From Thermothelomyces thermophilus ATCC 42464 (lineage: Eukaryota > Ascomycota > Sordariomycetes > Sordariales > Chaetomiaceae), in the NCBI RefSeq assembly GCF_000226095.1, contig NC_016472.1, positions 4,898,001 to 4,962,000 on the forward strand: a stretch of DNA of 64,000 nt. The letters are read 5' to 3'. Position numbers and translations under genes: made by a program. Below, in pieces: positions 46,487-56,604 of the stretch (position 1 is the stretch's first letter; each line of letters opens with the position of its first letter). The notes below the pieces were generated by a model. The model saw nothing but the letters and a program-made list of their open reading frames with translations. It was not told where the DNA came from and made no database searches.

Positions 46487-47201
46487 CTATGCAGCCTGAA
46501 CTCCCTGTCAGCATTTGGTGCCCTCTTAAGCACGGCGGAACGGCTCCTCTCTGCCCCCCGCCCAACCGGTTTCTCGTACCTTGACGGCGAACTTCCGCTG
46601 GGGGAAGTGCGTTTGGCGCTTCTTGGTCTTCTCCAGAACCCTTGAGGCATCCTCGGGGGACAGGCGGCGGCGGATGGCGCGGGTCTGCTTGGCCCGGAGG
46701 TCAAGAGGCAGGTACTTCTTGTTCTTGTAGAAGAGGCGGAGCTGGGCACGTTGCTTCGCGTTGATGACGGTCAGGACACGGGCAATCGATTTGCGGATAT
46801 CGTGGCTAGTCGGCAAAAGAAACTCGTGTCAGCCATAACTCGTCTCCATCCCCCCCATTCGTCCTCTTTCGGCTATAGACCGTGGAGAGCATCGGCTTCG
46901 ACTCGACGTACATCTTGGTAAGCTTGGTGCCCGAGGAGACGATCTTCTGAATGCGAAGCTGGCTCAGCTCCGTCTTGAGCTCAGCCAGTTGCTTGGTGAG
47001 CTCCTCCTTGTTCTTAGACCATAATTGGCCCGTCTTGACCTTGCCGGAAGACTTTAACCAAGTGGTCAGCAGTTGCACGCCAAAAGTCGCAAGTTTGAAG
47101 GTCGTTCTCGTCGATGCGACCGGGGTAGAATGCCGAGGGCAGACGTTCAAGGCGAACCTGGCCGTGGAAGCTGCCTGAACAGGACACAGAGAGCTTACCA
47201 T
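46487..47201 (-). CDS. rpl35: 60S ribosomal protein L35 (uL29)
   Basis: Model (descending): 47201-47199, 47051-46912, 46805-46580, 46495-46487; 125 aa. The first exon is just the ATG, followed at once by GTAAGC; the last exon is nine nucleotides (Ala-Ala-stop). The product binds the peptide exit tunnel region of the large subunit. The spliced frame reads [79 protein letters not shown] and [11 protein letters not shown], all strongly conserved. The long first intron (47052-47198) is common in ribosomal-protein genes. The 3' end rests on a CTGAC branch point and TTCAG acceptor and is the least certain part. It is divergent from RPL6 with 370 bp between starts. Confidence 0.93.
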
Positions 47202-47571
47202 TGTGAGAGATATCGGTGTCGAGTCAAATGGGCGATGGGCGACGATTCCTTTGACAGCGACGGGGTCTTCGGGTCGTTGGAAGGGAATAGCCTCTCCTGC
47301 CGGCACAACGTCCTAACAAAATGTGAGAGGTGTGGATGCGCAAAATGCCAGCCAGGGCGGAAAACCCTACAGCCGAAAGTGGCCCGTGCAGCACAATCTT
47401 GGTCCAGCCATGATGGTCCCGCAGTTCCGAAAGCGGTTAGCTTGGGGTTTGGCCTTTCCGAACTTGCGCACAACCGAAGGCTCGTCCATTTCAAAATCTT
47501 GAGCAGCAGCAAGTCAAGTTGACGACCGACCAACGAATTTACTAATCCACCAAACAGCCAAAGCGCTCAAG
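47202..47571. promoter_or_regulatory. Bidirectional ribosomal-protein promoter, RPL35 / RPL6
   Basis: This 370-bp stretch between two divergent start codons must hold both promoters. It contains AAAACCCTAC (47361-47370), matching the telomere-like ACCCTA core of known ribosomal-protein promoter boxes (HomolE-type in fission yeast; equivalence inferred). Shared control of two large-subunit proteins is plausible. Confidence 0.6.
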
Positions 47572-48521
47572 ATGTCGGCCGCTCCTACGACAAAGACCTT
47601 TGGCAAGTCGACTCGGACGGTTCCTCACCCGTCCGAGAAGGCTCAGAAATGGTACCCTGCTGAGGACGAGCCCAAGCCTCGCAAGGTATGTGAACGAATC
47701 CATTTTCAAAGCCGAGGGACGATGTTGCGATATCTGTGAGGGATGCAAATTTGAGACACTTTCAATTGAATTCATCTGGGGGGCATCTGGAGTGGTCGAC
47801 CCATTATTGGAGCCGATCTTGAGGCTGGAAGCGGAGAGTGGAGGAGTGATGGACGTTTTGAGGGTCGCACGGTCGACAGGAGGGCGACAGTACTGGCGGA
47901 AAAGAGATGAAGTCGCTGGATTTAGGCTCCTGGGTACGAGTTGATGCTGACATTCGTTGGTTTGCAGGTCCGCAAGGCTGTCCGCCCCTGGACTCCTCGC
48001 AGCTCCCTCCAGCCCGGCACCGTCCTGATTCTGCTCGCGGGTCGGTTCCGCGGCAAGCGCGTCATTCTTCTGAAGACCCTCGACCAGGGTGTCCTGCTCG
48101 TCACTGGCCCTTTCAAGATCAACGGCGTGCCGCTCCGTCGCGTCAACGCGAGATACGTCATCGCCACATCCCTGAAGGTCGACCTTACCGGTATCGACGA
48201 GGCCAAGCTTGAGGAGGTTTCCCGGCCGAAGTACTTCACCGCTGAGAAAGCTAAGGAGAAGGCTGGCGAGGAGGCTTTCTTCAAGCAGGGGGAGAAGCCC
48301 CAGGTACGAACCGATGACTCGACCTAGGTATACGAATGCGCGAGGAATGGGACTGACAGGATACACAGAAGAAGGAGGTGTCCAGCACCCGGGCCGCTGA
48401 CCAGAAGGCCATCGACAAGGCCCTCATCGCCAACATCAAGAAGGTCGATATGCTCGCCAGCTACCTCGCCACCTCTTTCAGCCTCCGCAAGGGCGACAAG
48501 CCCCACGCGATGAAGTGGTAG
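47572..48521 (+). CDS. rpl6: 60S ribosomal protein L6 (eL6)
   Basis: Model: exons 47572-47685, 47968-48303, 48369-48521; 200 aa. The frame shows [74 protein letters not shown] and the end [20 protein letters not shown], the conserved eL6 core and C terminus. It is a surface protein of the cytosolic large subunit. Intron 1 is 282 nt, longer than most in the window, and intron 2 is 65 nt; both are GT-AG. The ATG follows directly on a purine-rich AGCGCTCAAG context. It shares its promoter region with RPL35. Confidence 0.95.
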
Positions 48522-49437
48522 AGTGGGTGCAAGGGCGCGGGCGTGATGGGTGGTTGATGGCGTGGTTTACGGTTATGGCTTGACCGATTGCATTTGGACG
48601 TTTGACGGTTTTCGGTCCATTACGGCGTCTGTAATGAGGGTTTACAGTCATCAAGATCCCGAAAGATCACCGGGCTTTGCACAGGATCGGAGCCATGAAC
48701 AACAACCAGGTTAAGAGCAACCGGGGATGTCTGGTGAATTTTACTTGGGACAACGTGAAATGCGCTGGATGGAAGGGCAGATAAACCAGATACGTCTGCA
48801 GAACCCCGATCCCAGGGCGTTTAGGCCACTGCGGGCATCGAGGGAGCAAACAAGGAGTAACATCAAACTCAGTGAATGCCACAAACATCCCCCGTCCAAG
48901 TTTGCCAAATAAGCGTCCCTCCGGCGCATTGAGCCACAAACTCGCGGACAAAAATGTGGCTCGACCAACCCGATCCCTCCCCTGAGCAGTGAGGCGCGGG
49001 CTGCTACCCAACTGACATCATGCAGCACCGCCACAGGGTCTGCATTGCTGGCCGATCGGCAGTGAAGACACGGGGAACATGGTTCCGTGCGACCTAGGGA
49101 GTACCACAACTGTCTGCAGAGCCTGGGCTTTCCGCACAATCCTGCAGTCTGCCACATGTCGGCTTGAGAATATGATATGGAATGCCGCAGTTTCCCATTC
49201 AATGACTCGTGGTTGAAGCATTCTTTGTCAACCCCTAACCCTATTGCAGCTCTTTGTCTTGGCGCTCTCCGCTGAAAAACCGCCGGGAGGGTCCGTGGCC
49301 TCATAACGACAACTTCACAAAGAATCGGAACCGGTGGGCTCGACCCGCTCCGGACTCTCCCCAGGCTTTCTACCTTTCAGCGATCGGATGCTGAGGGCTT
49401 CCGACCCGTCCCCTTGTTCTTCGTCATTGCTGGCAAG
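48522..49437. other. Spacer RPL6 / GOS1
   Basis: About 0.9 kb with the RPL6 3' UTR and GOS1 promoter. A telomere-like CCCCTAACCCTA segment lies at 49233-49244, about 195 bp before the GOS1 ATG. I see no gene. Confidence 0.4.
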
Positions 49438-50260
49438 ATGGCGACAACGGCAGGTCAGGGCTGGGCCCAGCTGAGGCAACAAGCCCGATCATTAGAAACA
49501 CAGGTCAGAGCCCAAAAACGAGGACGACAAACAACATCAGACTCGCGAGGTTAGCTGACCTCGCTCCCTTAGACCGAGGCATTGCTCCAGACATATGCGC
49601 AGTTCTCGGCGCAAACAGCCATACCGGCGAAGCCGACGGAGGAAGAGAAGAATGCGGAAGCAAGGGTGCAGGAGCTGCTCGACAAGGCAAGTGCCCAACA
49701 GGGTTCAAGAGGAGACGGCAACGTGGATCTTGTTCTGACCACCGCGATCGAAACAGCGCGAGACCGTCATCGCCCAACTCGGCCGCCTCCTCGACTCGGA
49801 AGCGACTCTGACCTCGTCGGCACTCAAACAGAATAACCTCGCGCTACTCCGCGACAAGCTCTCGGACCACCGGCGTGACCTATCCCGGCTGCGAGCGACG
49901 CTCAAGGAGGCGCGTGACCGGGCTAACCTGCTGGGAAGCGTGCGCGAGGACATATCGGCCTACCGGGCGGCGAATCCGGAAGCGGCCGAGGCCGAGTACA
50001 TGCTGGGCGAGCGGGCGCGGCTGGACCGCACCCACGACGTGGCCGACAGCGTGCTGAGCCAGGCGTACGAGGTGCAGAACAGCTTTGCGCTACAGCGCGA
50101 GACCTTGGCCAGCATCAACCGACGCATCATCCTGGCCGCGAGCCAGGTGCCCGGGATCAACAACCTCATCGGGCGCATCTCGGCCAAAAAGAGGCGAGAT
50201 GGGATTATCATGGGGTCCTTTATTGCCGTGTGCTTTTTGGTTTTCTGGTTCTTCCTCTAA
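49438..50260 (+). CDS. gos1: Golgi SNARE GOS1 (GS28)
   Basis: Model: exons 49438-49503, 49573-49686, 49757-50260; 227 aa, the usual size. GOS1 is a Qb-type v-SNARE acting in transport within the Golgi and from endosomes. The N terminus GQGWAQLRQQARSLETQTEALL is the typical helix; the middle has LLDSEATLTSSALKQNNLALL and LSDHRRDLSRL; the SNARE motif runs through SQAYEVQNSFALQRETLASI to SQVPGINNLIGRISAKKRRD; a C-terminal anchor (GSFIAVCFLVFWFFL) ends the protein. Intron 2 (49687-49756) starts with GC: AAG|GCAAGT, with a CTGAC branch point and ACAG end. Splicing at the nearest GT would shift the frame and lose LLDSEATLTSS, so the GC donor is strongly supported. Confidence 0.94.
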
Positions 50261-50611
50261 GGAATGCGCTCGGGGGTGATTGGTGTCTCTGGAGCAAAGG
50301 GAGTTGGCGGGAACAAAATCGCGGGACAGCAGACTCGTATATGCCCCGGATTGCGTTGGCGTAACAGGAGGCGTTGGAGGCGTCTGGAGTTCTTTTCGTA
50401 GGTGCCTGCTCTGACGGGATTTTCCATAACAGAAATCAACTCGAGGGTGGATCACCACACCTTCCATAATACATAGTACATTTTTGTTTTAACTTTTTTC
50501 CCCCTCTACACTAACGTGGCATGATACAAGAGCGGTGCTGTCTATACAGATAGATGAATGAAAGAAAGGGGTATCACACAGCTTCTTCCCACGGCCACTC
50601 CCCTCCCCATC
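50261..50611. other. Convergent spacer, GOS1 / ATP10
   Basis: This 351-bp stretch lies between convergent stops and should hold both 3' UTRs. I see nothing else in it. Confidence 0.4.
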
Positions 50612-51733
50612 CTACTTTTCCTCCGGCTTCTTTGCCACGAACTTCCTCACGTAATGCTCCCCGACCCCTTCCTGCTCCATCTCGGTCAATATCCTCTGGA
50701 CCCCTTTTACCAAGCCCTCCCTTTCCCCAGATTCGGCAGGCCCGCTGCCGGCCCAGCGTATCCTGCATTGATGGTCCACCAGGTAGGTGTACCCAACCTT
50801 ACTATTCAACAGCCCAATGGACTCGCGGATCTCGTCCGTAATCCCCTTGCGCACCAAAAAGTATTTGTCCCAGTTCTCCTTCCCGATCCGCCGGCGCAGC
50901 GACCCGGAGAACAGCCGGACCAGCCACGCCTTAAGCACGTCTTCCTCGACGTTGATCTGCACCAGCTGCGCGCGTCCGCCACTGGCCCGCAGCACCTCAT
51001 GCAGTGCCGGGTTCTGATCCGGGGAGATGAACGTCTTGGCCTGGTTCTCGGCCCACATGCTGCTGAAGATGGCGACGACGCTGGCGCGGCCCTCGAGCAG
51101 CGGGGTCGTGTCGGCGTCAGCCTTGGCGAGGGTCCGGCCGTAGAGGTTTGGAAAGTAGAGGGAGAGGTCGGCACGGAAGGGACGTGGGGGGGCGAGGAAG
51201 GTTTTCCCTTCGTGGAATTGGAGGTTGCGCCAGTCGCGGAAGTACGGGCGCGAGATCTTGTCTTTGCTATTTCGGGAGGGCAAACCGGGTTAGCCAAGGC
51301 ACGTCTGAGCACACCACAACCAAGAGGTCCTATTCAAGGGGATTGCCGGGTCTCCATACAGGTACTCCCGGCGCTTGAGGTGCTTCTCGTAGTTGGTGAA
51401 GTCGGCGTGGCGCTCCTTCAGGGTGCGTTTGTCGATGCCCGTGTTCTCGCCCGGGCTTGGCGGGTGGTTCATGCCAATTGGTCTTGCAAGCGGCGTCGGC
51501 GTGAACTCCTTGAGTTTCTTGCCGTATGCTCTCGGGGCGTGGGCAAGCGGCCCTTCGGCGGCAAGCGGATCAGAACTCGCACCCGCGGCCGGAGTTGTGC
51601 CGGGAGTGGCCCCCGGGGTCGGGGCAGGCGGCTTGTCGGCCAAGCGGCGGTATGATACGCCGAATGACCGCCATTGGCATAGGAGGCAAGAAGCCGTCCT
51701 GGAGCCCGTCCAGATGCCGGTCCGCGTAATCAT
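50612..51733 (-). CDS. atp10: Mitochondrial ATPase assembly factor ATP10
   Basis: Model: 51733-51360 and 51266-50612, 342 aa; the intron has a GTATGG donor, CTAAC branch point and TAG acceptor. ATP10 is an inner-membrane assembly factor for the Fo sector that associates with Atp6. The N terminus (MITRTGIWTGSRTASCLLCQ, then WRSFGVSYRRLADK) looks like a mitochondrial presequence. The core contains KDKISRPYFRDWRNLQFHEG, FLAPPRPFRADLSLYFPNLYG, VAIFSSMWAENQAKTFI, LVRLFSGSLRRRIGKENWDKY and VGYTYLVDHQCRIRWAGSG, characteristic of the family's thioredoxin-like domain. A Pro/Ala/Thr-rich linker (about 35-60) separates presequence from core. It is divergent from the branched-chain E2 gene, also mitochondrial. 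Confidence 0.93.
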
Positions 51734-52132
51734 GGTGGGCAGTTGTCGCGATTGCAGGGCGGTTGTCCAGTCAAATTGGCACGAGCGCCGGGCCCAAGAA
51801 ATTTCCACGGCATGCGACGGGGGCAGGGCCCCCACTTTCACCCGCTGAAGATCTGGCCCTATCCCCGCATTGCTGGATCCGGGGTCCCGCGTTGCTGCCA
51901 GCTCCCAGCGTCGAGGGCTCGGTTATCCGCGGGGCTGTCTTCCCCCCCCTGAATGGCTCGGCTTTCAACGTCATTCAGCAGAGAGCCATAAGCCGCAGGA
52001 AGCCATGGCGCCGTGCTCCGGGGCACTCGCCGACGTTCCTTGAATTGTTCTGCCGGGGGATCGATTGGGAATTTTTTGAGATGCGATAGTTTGCAAACCT
52101 GACGCTGGTGGTATCTGTCTTGCTTGTCCGAC
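51734..52132. promoter_or_regulatory. Divergent promoter of ATP10 and branched-chain E2
   Basis: This 399-bp stretch separates the start codons of two mitochondrial-protein genes. CCAAT boxes on the minus strand (ATTGG at 51775-51779 and 52064-52068) are candidate sites for the HAP/CCAAT complex, which controls many mitochondrial genes in fungi. Joint regulation is inferred. Confidence 0.5.
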
Positions 52133-53733
52133 ATGTTCTGGAGCCATAGTTCCCGCGCGGTGCGCCAACAATGGCGCCTTTGCAGAGGCGTAGCCCGCCG
52201 CGTTGCGGGCACATCACTCTCGCCGTTGTCCCCGTCGATGGCACGGGCATTCCATGCCTCGAGGCCGCTCCTGGCAGTCAAGCCGGTGTTACTGGCCGAT
52301 ATTGGAGAAGGTACGGGTTGTTGATCGCTCCCTTAGAAGTCGACCTGAAGCTGACCGTCACCCTGCCAGGCATCGTCGAGTGCGAGATCATCCAATGGTT
52401 CGTCGAACCCGGGGCGCGCGTCGAGGAGTTCTCCCCTCTGTGCGAAGTGCAAAGCGACAAGGCGTCGGTAGAAATTACCAGCCGTTTCGCAGGCGTCGTC
52501 AAGAAGCTATACTATGACGCTGGCGAGATGGCCAAGGTTGGCAAGCCGTTTGTCGACATCGACATCCAAGGGGATGCCAACGAGGAAAATTCGGGGACCG
52601 CGGCACGGCCCGAAGCTCCTCAAATAGAGGCTGAGGCTCAGCCTGCCCAGAAACCTGTCCGTTCTCCCGCCGAGGAGACGGCGACGGCACAGGTTGATAT
52701 TTCGACCGGGCAAGAACCGGCAACAGCACCTAAGGCTAAGGGAAAGCATGCGACCCTGGCGACGCCCGCGGTCAGGCACTTATCCAAGGAACTAAAGGTG
52801 GACATCTCAGAGATAGACGGTACGGGCAAAGATGGTCGTGTGCTTAAGGAGGATATCTACAAGTTCGTCGAGAGGAGGAACGCAGCATCCACTCAAGCCC
52901 CCTCGCCGCAGCCGGCCCCTGCGACACAATCTACCGGTGCACTCGCGCCAAACGTTTCGACCGCGGGGCCGCAGCAAGAAACACGGGTCCCCCTCACAAG
53001 AACTCAGGAGATGATGTTCAAGACCATGACCCGCTCCCTTAGCATCCCCCATTTCCTCTACGCCGACGAGGTAGACTTTACCTCGCTCGTCGAGCTCCGC
53101 GGGCGCCTAAACAAGGTCCTCGCCAAGTCCGGCCCGAGCGACGGTCAGGTGGGCAAGCTTTCGTTCCTGCCCTTCATCATCAAAGCCGTCTCCATGGCCC
53201 TCTATAAGTTCCCAATCCTCAATGCTCGCGTCGACGTTGACGGTACCGGCAATGGCAACGGGAACGGAAAACCTGCCCTCGTCTTCCGCAGCCAACACAA
53301 CATTGGTGTAGCCATGGACACGCCCTCGGGCCTCCTGGTGCCCGTTATCAAGAACGTCGGCAGTCTCAACATCCTGGACATCGCGGCCGAGCTCGCGCGG
53401 TTGCAAGGCCTCGCCAACGCCGGCAAGCTCTCGCCGCAGGACATGACGGGCGGCACCATAACGGTCAGCAACATTGGGAACATCGGCGGCACTTATCTTT
53501 CGCCCGTGGTGGTCGAGCGCGAGGTGGCCATCCTGGGGGTCGGCCGCATGCGCACCGTGCCGGCCTTCTCGACCGTGCCCGGAGAGAAAGACCGCGTGGT
53601 GCGCCGGCAAGTTTGCAACTTCAGCTGGAGCGCTGATCACAGGGTCATCGACGGCGCAACCATGGCTAGGGCAGCCGAGGTTGTGAGAGCTATTGTGGAG
53701 GAGCCGGATGTCATGGTTATGCATCTGAGGTAG
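52133..53733 (+). CDS. Branched-chain 2-oxoacid dehydrogenase E2 (lipoamide acyltransferase)
   Basis: Model: exons 52133-52310 and 52370-53733, 513 aa; the intron has a GTACGG donor, CTGACC branch point and CCAG acceptor. The N terminus is an Arg-rich presequence for the mitochondrial matrix. The lipoyl domain follows (VLLADIGEGIVECEIIQWFV, lipoylated Lys90 in SDKAS), then an Ala/Pro-rich linker, the E3-binding domain (ATPAVRHLSKELKVDI, about 187-225), a second linker and the catalytic acyltransferase core with SWSADHRVIDGA (His483, Asp487 of the HxxxDG site). EIIQWFVEPGA and PHFLYADEVDF favour the branched-chain E2 over pyruvate or 2-oxoglutarate E2. The enzyme acts in Leu/Ile/Val catabolism. 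All key residues are present. Confidence 0.94.
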
Positions 53734-55809
53734 CCTCGTTTGTCTTCGGGTGGAGAGCAATGGGGAGAAAGGTGTAACCGTTGGCCTTGAAATGAACATG
53801 GAGGTGTAGGATGGGGTGCATGGAAGGCGAAGTGCAGCATCAGCATCAGCAGGATCGGAGAAACGTGCCCAACATGCCTTGGCGACTGCGTGCTCGTCGA
53901 GCTACGCATTCACCCGGCTGCCATTTCCGTCCTTCGACTGCTCGCTTAACCCGGTTATACGCAAACCTGCGGTGGCAGCAATGCCGATGCGGTTTTTTTT
54001 GTCCCTTTCCTTCGTCCTTTTCTGAATAAAGTAAGCAGGCCAGCTTTTTTTTTTTTTTTGTTGATAGAAACCGCCGACCCAGTCAGGTTAAATTCGTCAT
54101 CCGCGTTGGTAGTGCCTGGTCCCGAAATCCCGCAGCTATGTACATGTACTTGTAGTAGTACATTCAGGTTCATGTGTCGCAACGATCGCTGAGGTTGCCT
54201 TGTCATGTCGCATCGTTCTATTTGGCGAAAACATCTCAGGGAGTTCCACGATCCCGCTCGCACCAGAAAGACACGGTAACATCCTCCCGTCCCACACCAA
54301 CTTCGATGCCCTTCTATTCCTGCTTTACCGCGCAACCAGGGCATCTCCCGCTCAATGTCAACACTCGGCCATGGCACCGTTTCTGGGGGCCCCCGAAGCG
54401 AGCCGCATTTCAGGACGGAGGGAAGGGAAAAGCTCCTGCTCCTGGGGCCGCTCACCAAAACCTGGCCATATGATGCCAACAAACTCTGTCCGTTTTGGGA
54501 AAGAAGAGCTAGCTGCCTTTCGTGCTGATTACGCTTCTCCAGTGGCGAGTGGCACGCTACTACACAGCACTGACATACTGGGCAGGCTAATATCGTACAT
54601 CCCCCAGCCCAGCAACGGAGTCGTGTACGAAGGAGACACCGCCAGAGTAATACCGAGTTAATCAAGGGTGCCATCTGCGTCGTGTGGCAAGCGTTAGGCC
54701 GGCACAAGACGGACCTAGAATAATAGATTGGGGCTCCGCGGTCGGCAAGAGCAACCGACAAGGCACAGCGGCAACTGGACTGGAAAGGAACAGCCCGGTC
54801 GTGGTGCCGCAAATAAAGAGCACCTGGTGGGTTCTGTATGAGTGTATGTAACTACGCTACAGACTGGCACATTACATTCCGCCCACAATCCTGCAGGGTC
54901 ACCACCCGCATTGTCGCATAGGGTCCCGCTCACCGAGTCTCGGCAGTCATTCCTTACGTGGCCCAGTTTGTGCTCGGGGGGATTGCTGCCTTGCCCCTCG
55001 ACTTGCCACTCTTTGCCTGGCGTCCGTCTTACACAACGCAAGCGCTCTCCCTCCCGCTCGCTCCCGCCCTCTCCCCCCGCCCTCTTCTCTTTGCTCCACC
55101 CCCCTCTCTCTGCCCTCCCCCATCCGGAAGTTGGGAATGGACCTAGTTGGTGAGGGGAGGGGCAGCTATCAAACACTCTCCTTGAACTTGCCTGCCACGT
55201 AGCCGCTTAACCGGCGTAACTGTCGGTGAATGAAAGACTCGTACAAGGGGATTTGTGGCGGCAAACCTGTCTCGCGTCCCGTTAACGTCTAGTAATCATG
55301 AGAGCTTTCTGACAGTAATTTGCTTGGTTGAAGGTAAGTGTTATGAAAGCGGGCCGAAGAACGATGATTGGTCGAGTCCAAGCCACGACGAGAAGGGGCA
55401 TCGTATGCACAAGGAAAAGGGGGTTGAAGATTGTCTTCGCATTGAATCGTCGCTTGCGTCGAAGCGACGAAACACCGGCCCAGCCATGAGGCCTATATTG
55501 ATTCCTTCTTCTTTTTGAAAACGCCTGTAACCGAAAAAAGCGCAGATCGATTCCCGAGTTCTGTCCCATTCCCATGCCCATATAGTGCGCTGCAAAGATG
55601 AAAGAATAACAATGCTAATGGACGAGTGACAACAAGATCCAAATCAATCCAAGGCGAGCCGAGGCCAACTCCATATCCCAATGCAGAAAGAAAAAGGAAA
55701 AGTAAACCTTAAACCGATGCTGGTCCCTCCCATCAACACGACGTATCACACCAGCGCCGTGCTGCCACGCGCGCTGCGCACTTCCCTCACATTGCTTTGT
55801 GCCCCCTCC
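53734..55809. other. Gene-free convergent spacer, 2.1 kb
   Basis: The stretch holds two 3' flanks: a CAT/CAG-like short repeat at 53838-53850, an AATAAA word at 54024-54029, a run of 15 T at 54045-54059, and a TACATGTACTTGTAGTAGTAC cluster near 54140. Open frames here have no coding-like composition or recognisable motifs. Confidence 0.45.
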
Positions 55810-56604
55810 TCATTGTCGGGTGCTGTCCATCGTCTTGATCACCTTATCCACAGCATCCACCATGACCGCTTCGACGGGCCGCGTCACGTCGATCGTGATG
55901 ACGTCAACTTCATCCGCTCTGGGGCGCTCGAGGGCCTCGAATTGGCTGTGCACCATGTTGGCGCCCATGTAGTGGTTCTTGCGAGCGGCAACCCTCTCCA
56001 GGAGGACTTCCTCGGGGGCGTCGAGATAGATGAAGTGGAGGTGCACGTTCGGGGTGAAGTAGGGGGCTACGCGGATGACGTCGCGGTATTTGCGCTTGAG
56101 CGCGGAGCAGGTCAGCACCACGCCGTCGCTGCCCTTGTCCAGCTCCTGGATAGACGCCTCCCGGAGGGCCGTCAGCCAGTCCCACCGGTCCGCGTCCGTC
56201 AGCGGGATGCCGGCGCTCATCTTGTCGATGTTGGCCTTTGGATGGTACTGCAGCGAGCGATGTGAGTACAAGGAGTCCTTGTCCAAGTCGGTCTGGGGAG
56301 GGGGGAGGGGGGTATGACGAACCTCGTCGCCTTCGATAAAAGGAAGGTGAAGCGAATCGGCAATGTGCTTTGCTACTGTGCTCTTCCCACAACCGGCTGG
56401 GCCCGTCACGAGCCAGATGTGCTGGTTCTTGGCCGGGCTTTCCGCCGCGGACGTGGCAGCGTTGCTAGTGACGCTGTTGGAGAGAGCGGCAGCGAACCGC
56501 GAAGCCGTGGGAGAGGACGGGATACTCTGGCGTCCGGACGACATGGCCCCAGAGGACGATGGCCTCTGGCCATTAACCGCCACCGAAGCGTTGTATGAGA
56601 GCAT
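55810..56604 (-). CDS. Gluconokinase (GntK type)
   Basis: Model: 56604-56323 and 56247-55810, 239 aa. The enzyme phosphorylates gluconate to 6-phosphogluconate, feeding the pentose phosphate pathway. The P-loop GPAGCGKST (68-76) is followed by FIEGDEYHPKANIDKMSAGI, then LTDADRWDWL, VVLTCSALKRKYRD and FIYLDAPEEVLLERVAARKN, HYMGANMVHSQFEALE, the standard family order. The N-terminal 60 residues are a Ser/Ala-rich extension; an internal Met21 could also start. The 75-nt intron (56248-56322; GTTCGT donor, TGCAG acceptor) is a multiple of three and has no stop in frame. It was removed because relatives run directly from EGDE to YHPKAN. Confidence 0.93.
   Translation of the reverse strand: MLSYNASVAVNGQRPSSSGAMSSGRQSIPSSPTASRFAAALSNSVTSNAATSAAESPAKNQHIWLVTGPAGCGKSTVAKHIADSLHLPFIEGDEVRHTPLPPPQTDLDKDSLYSHRSLQYHPKANIDKMSAGIPLTDADRWDWLTALREASIQELDKGSDGVVLTCSALKRKYRDVIRVAPYFTPNVHLHFIYLDAPEEVLLERVAARKNHYMGANMVHSQFEALERPRADEVDVITIDVTRPVEAVMVDAVDKVIKTMDSTRQ

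Noticed and set aside
47686-47967. Possible box C/D snoRNA in RPL6 intron 1
   Set aside because: GTGATGG and CTGA words occur, but no clean C box (RTGATGA), terminal stem or guide pairing could be seen.
50558-51655. 365-codon frame antisense to ATP10
   Set aside because: It mirrors the ATP10 exons and intron without a recognisable domain. The ATP10 reading is strongly conserved.
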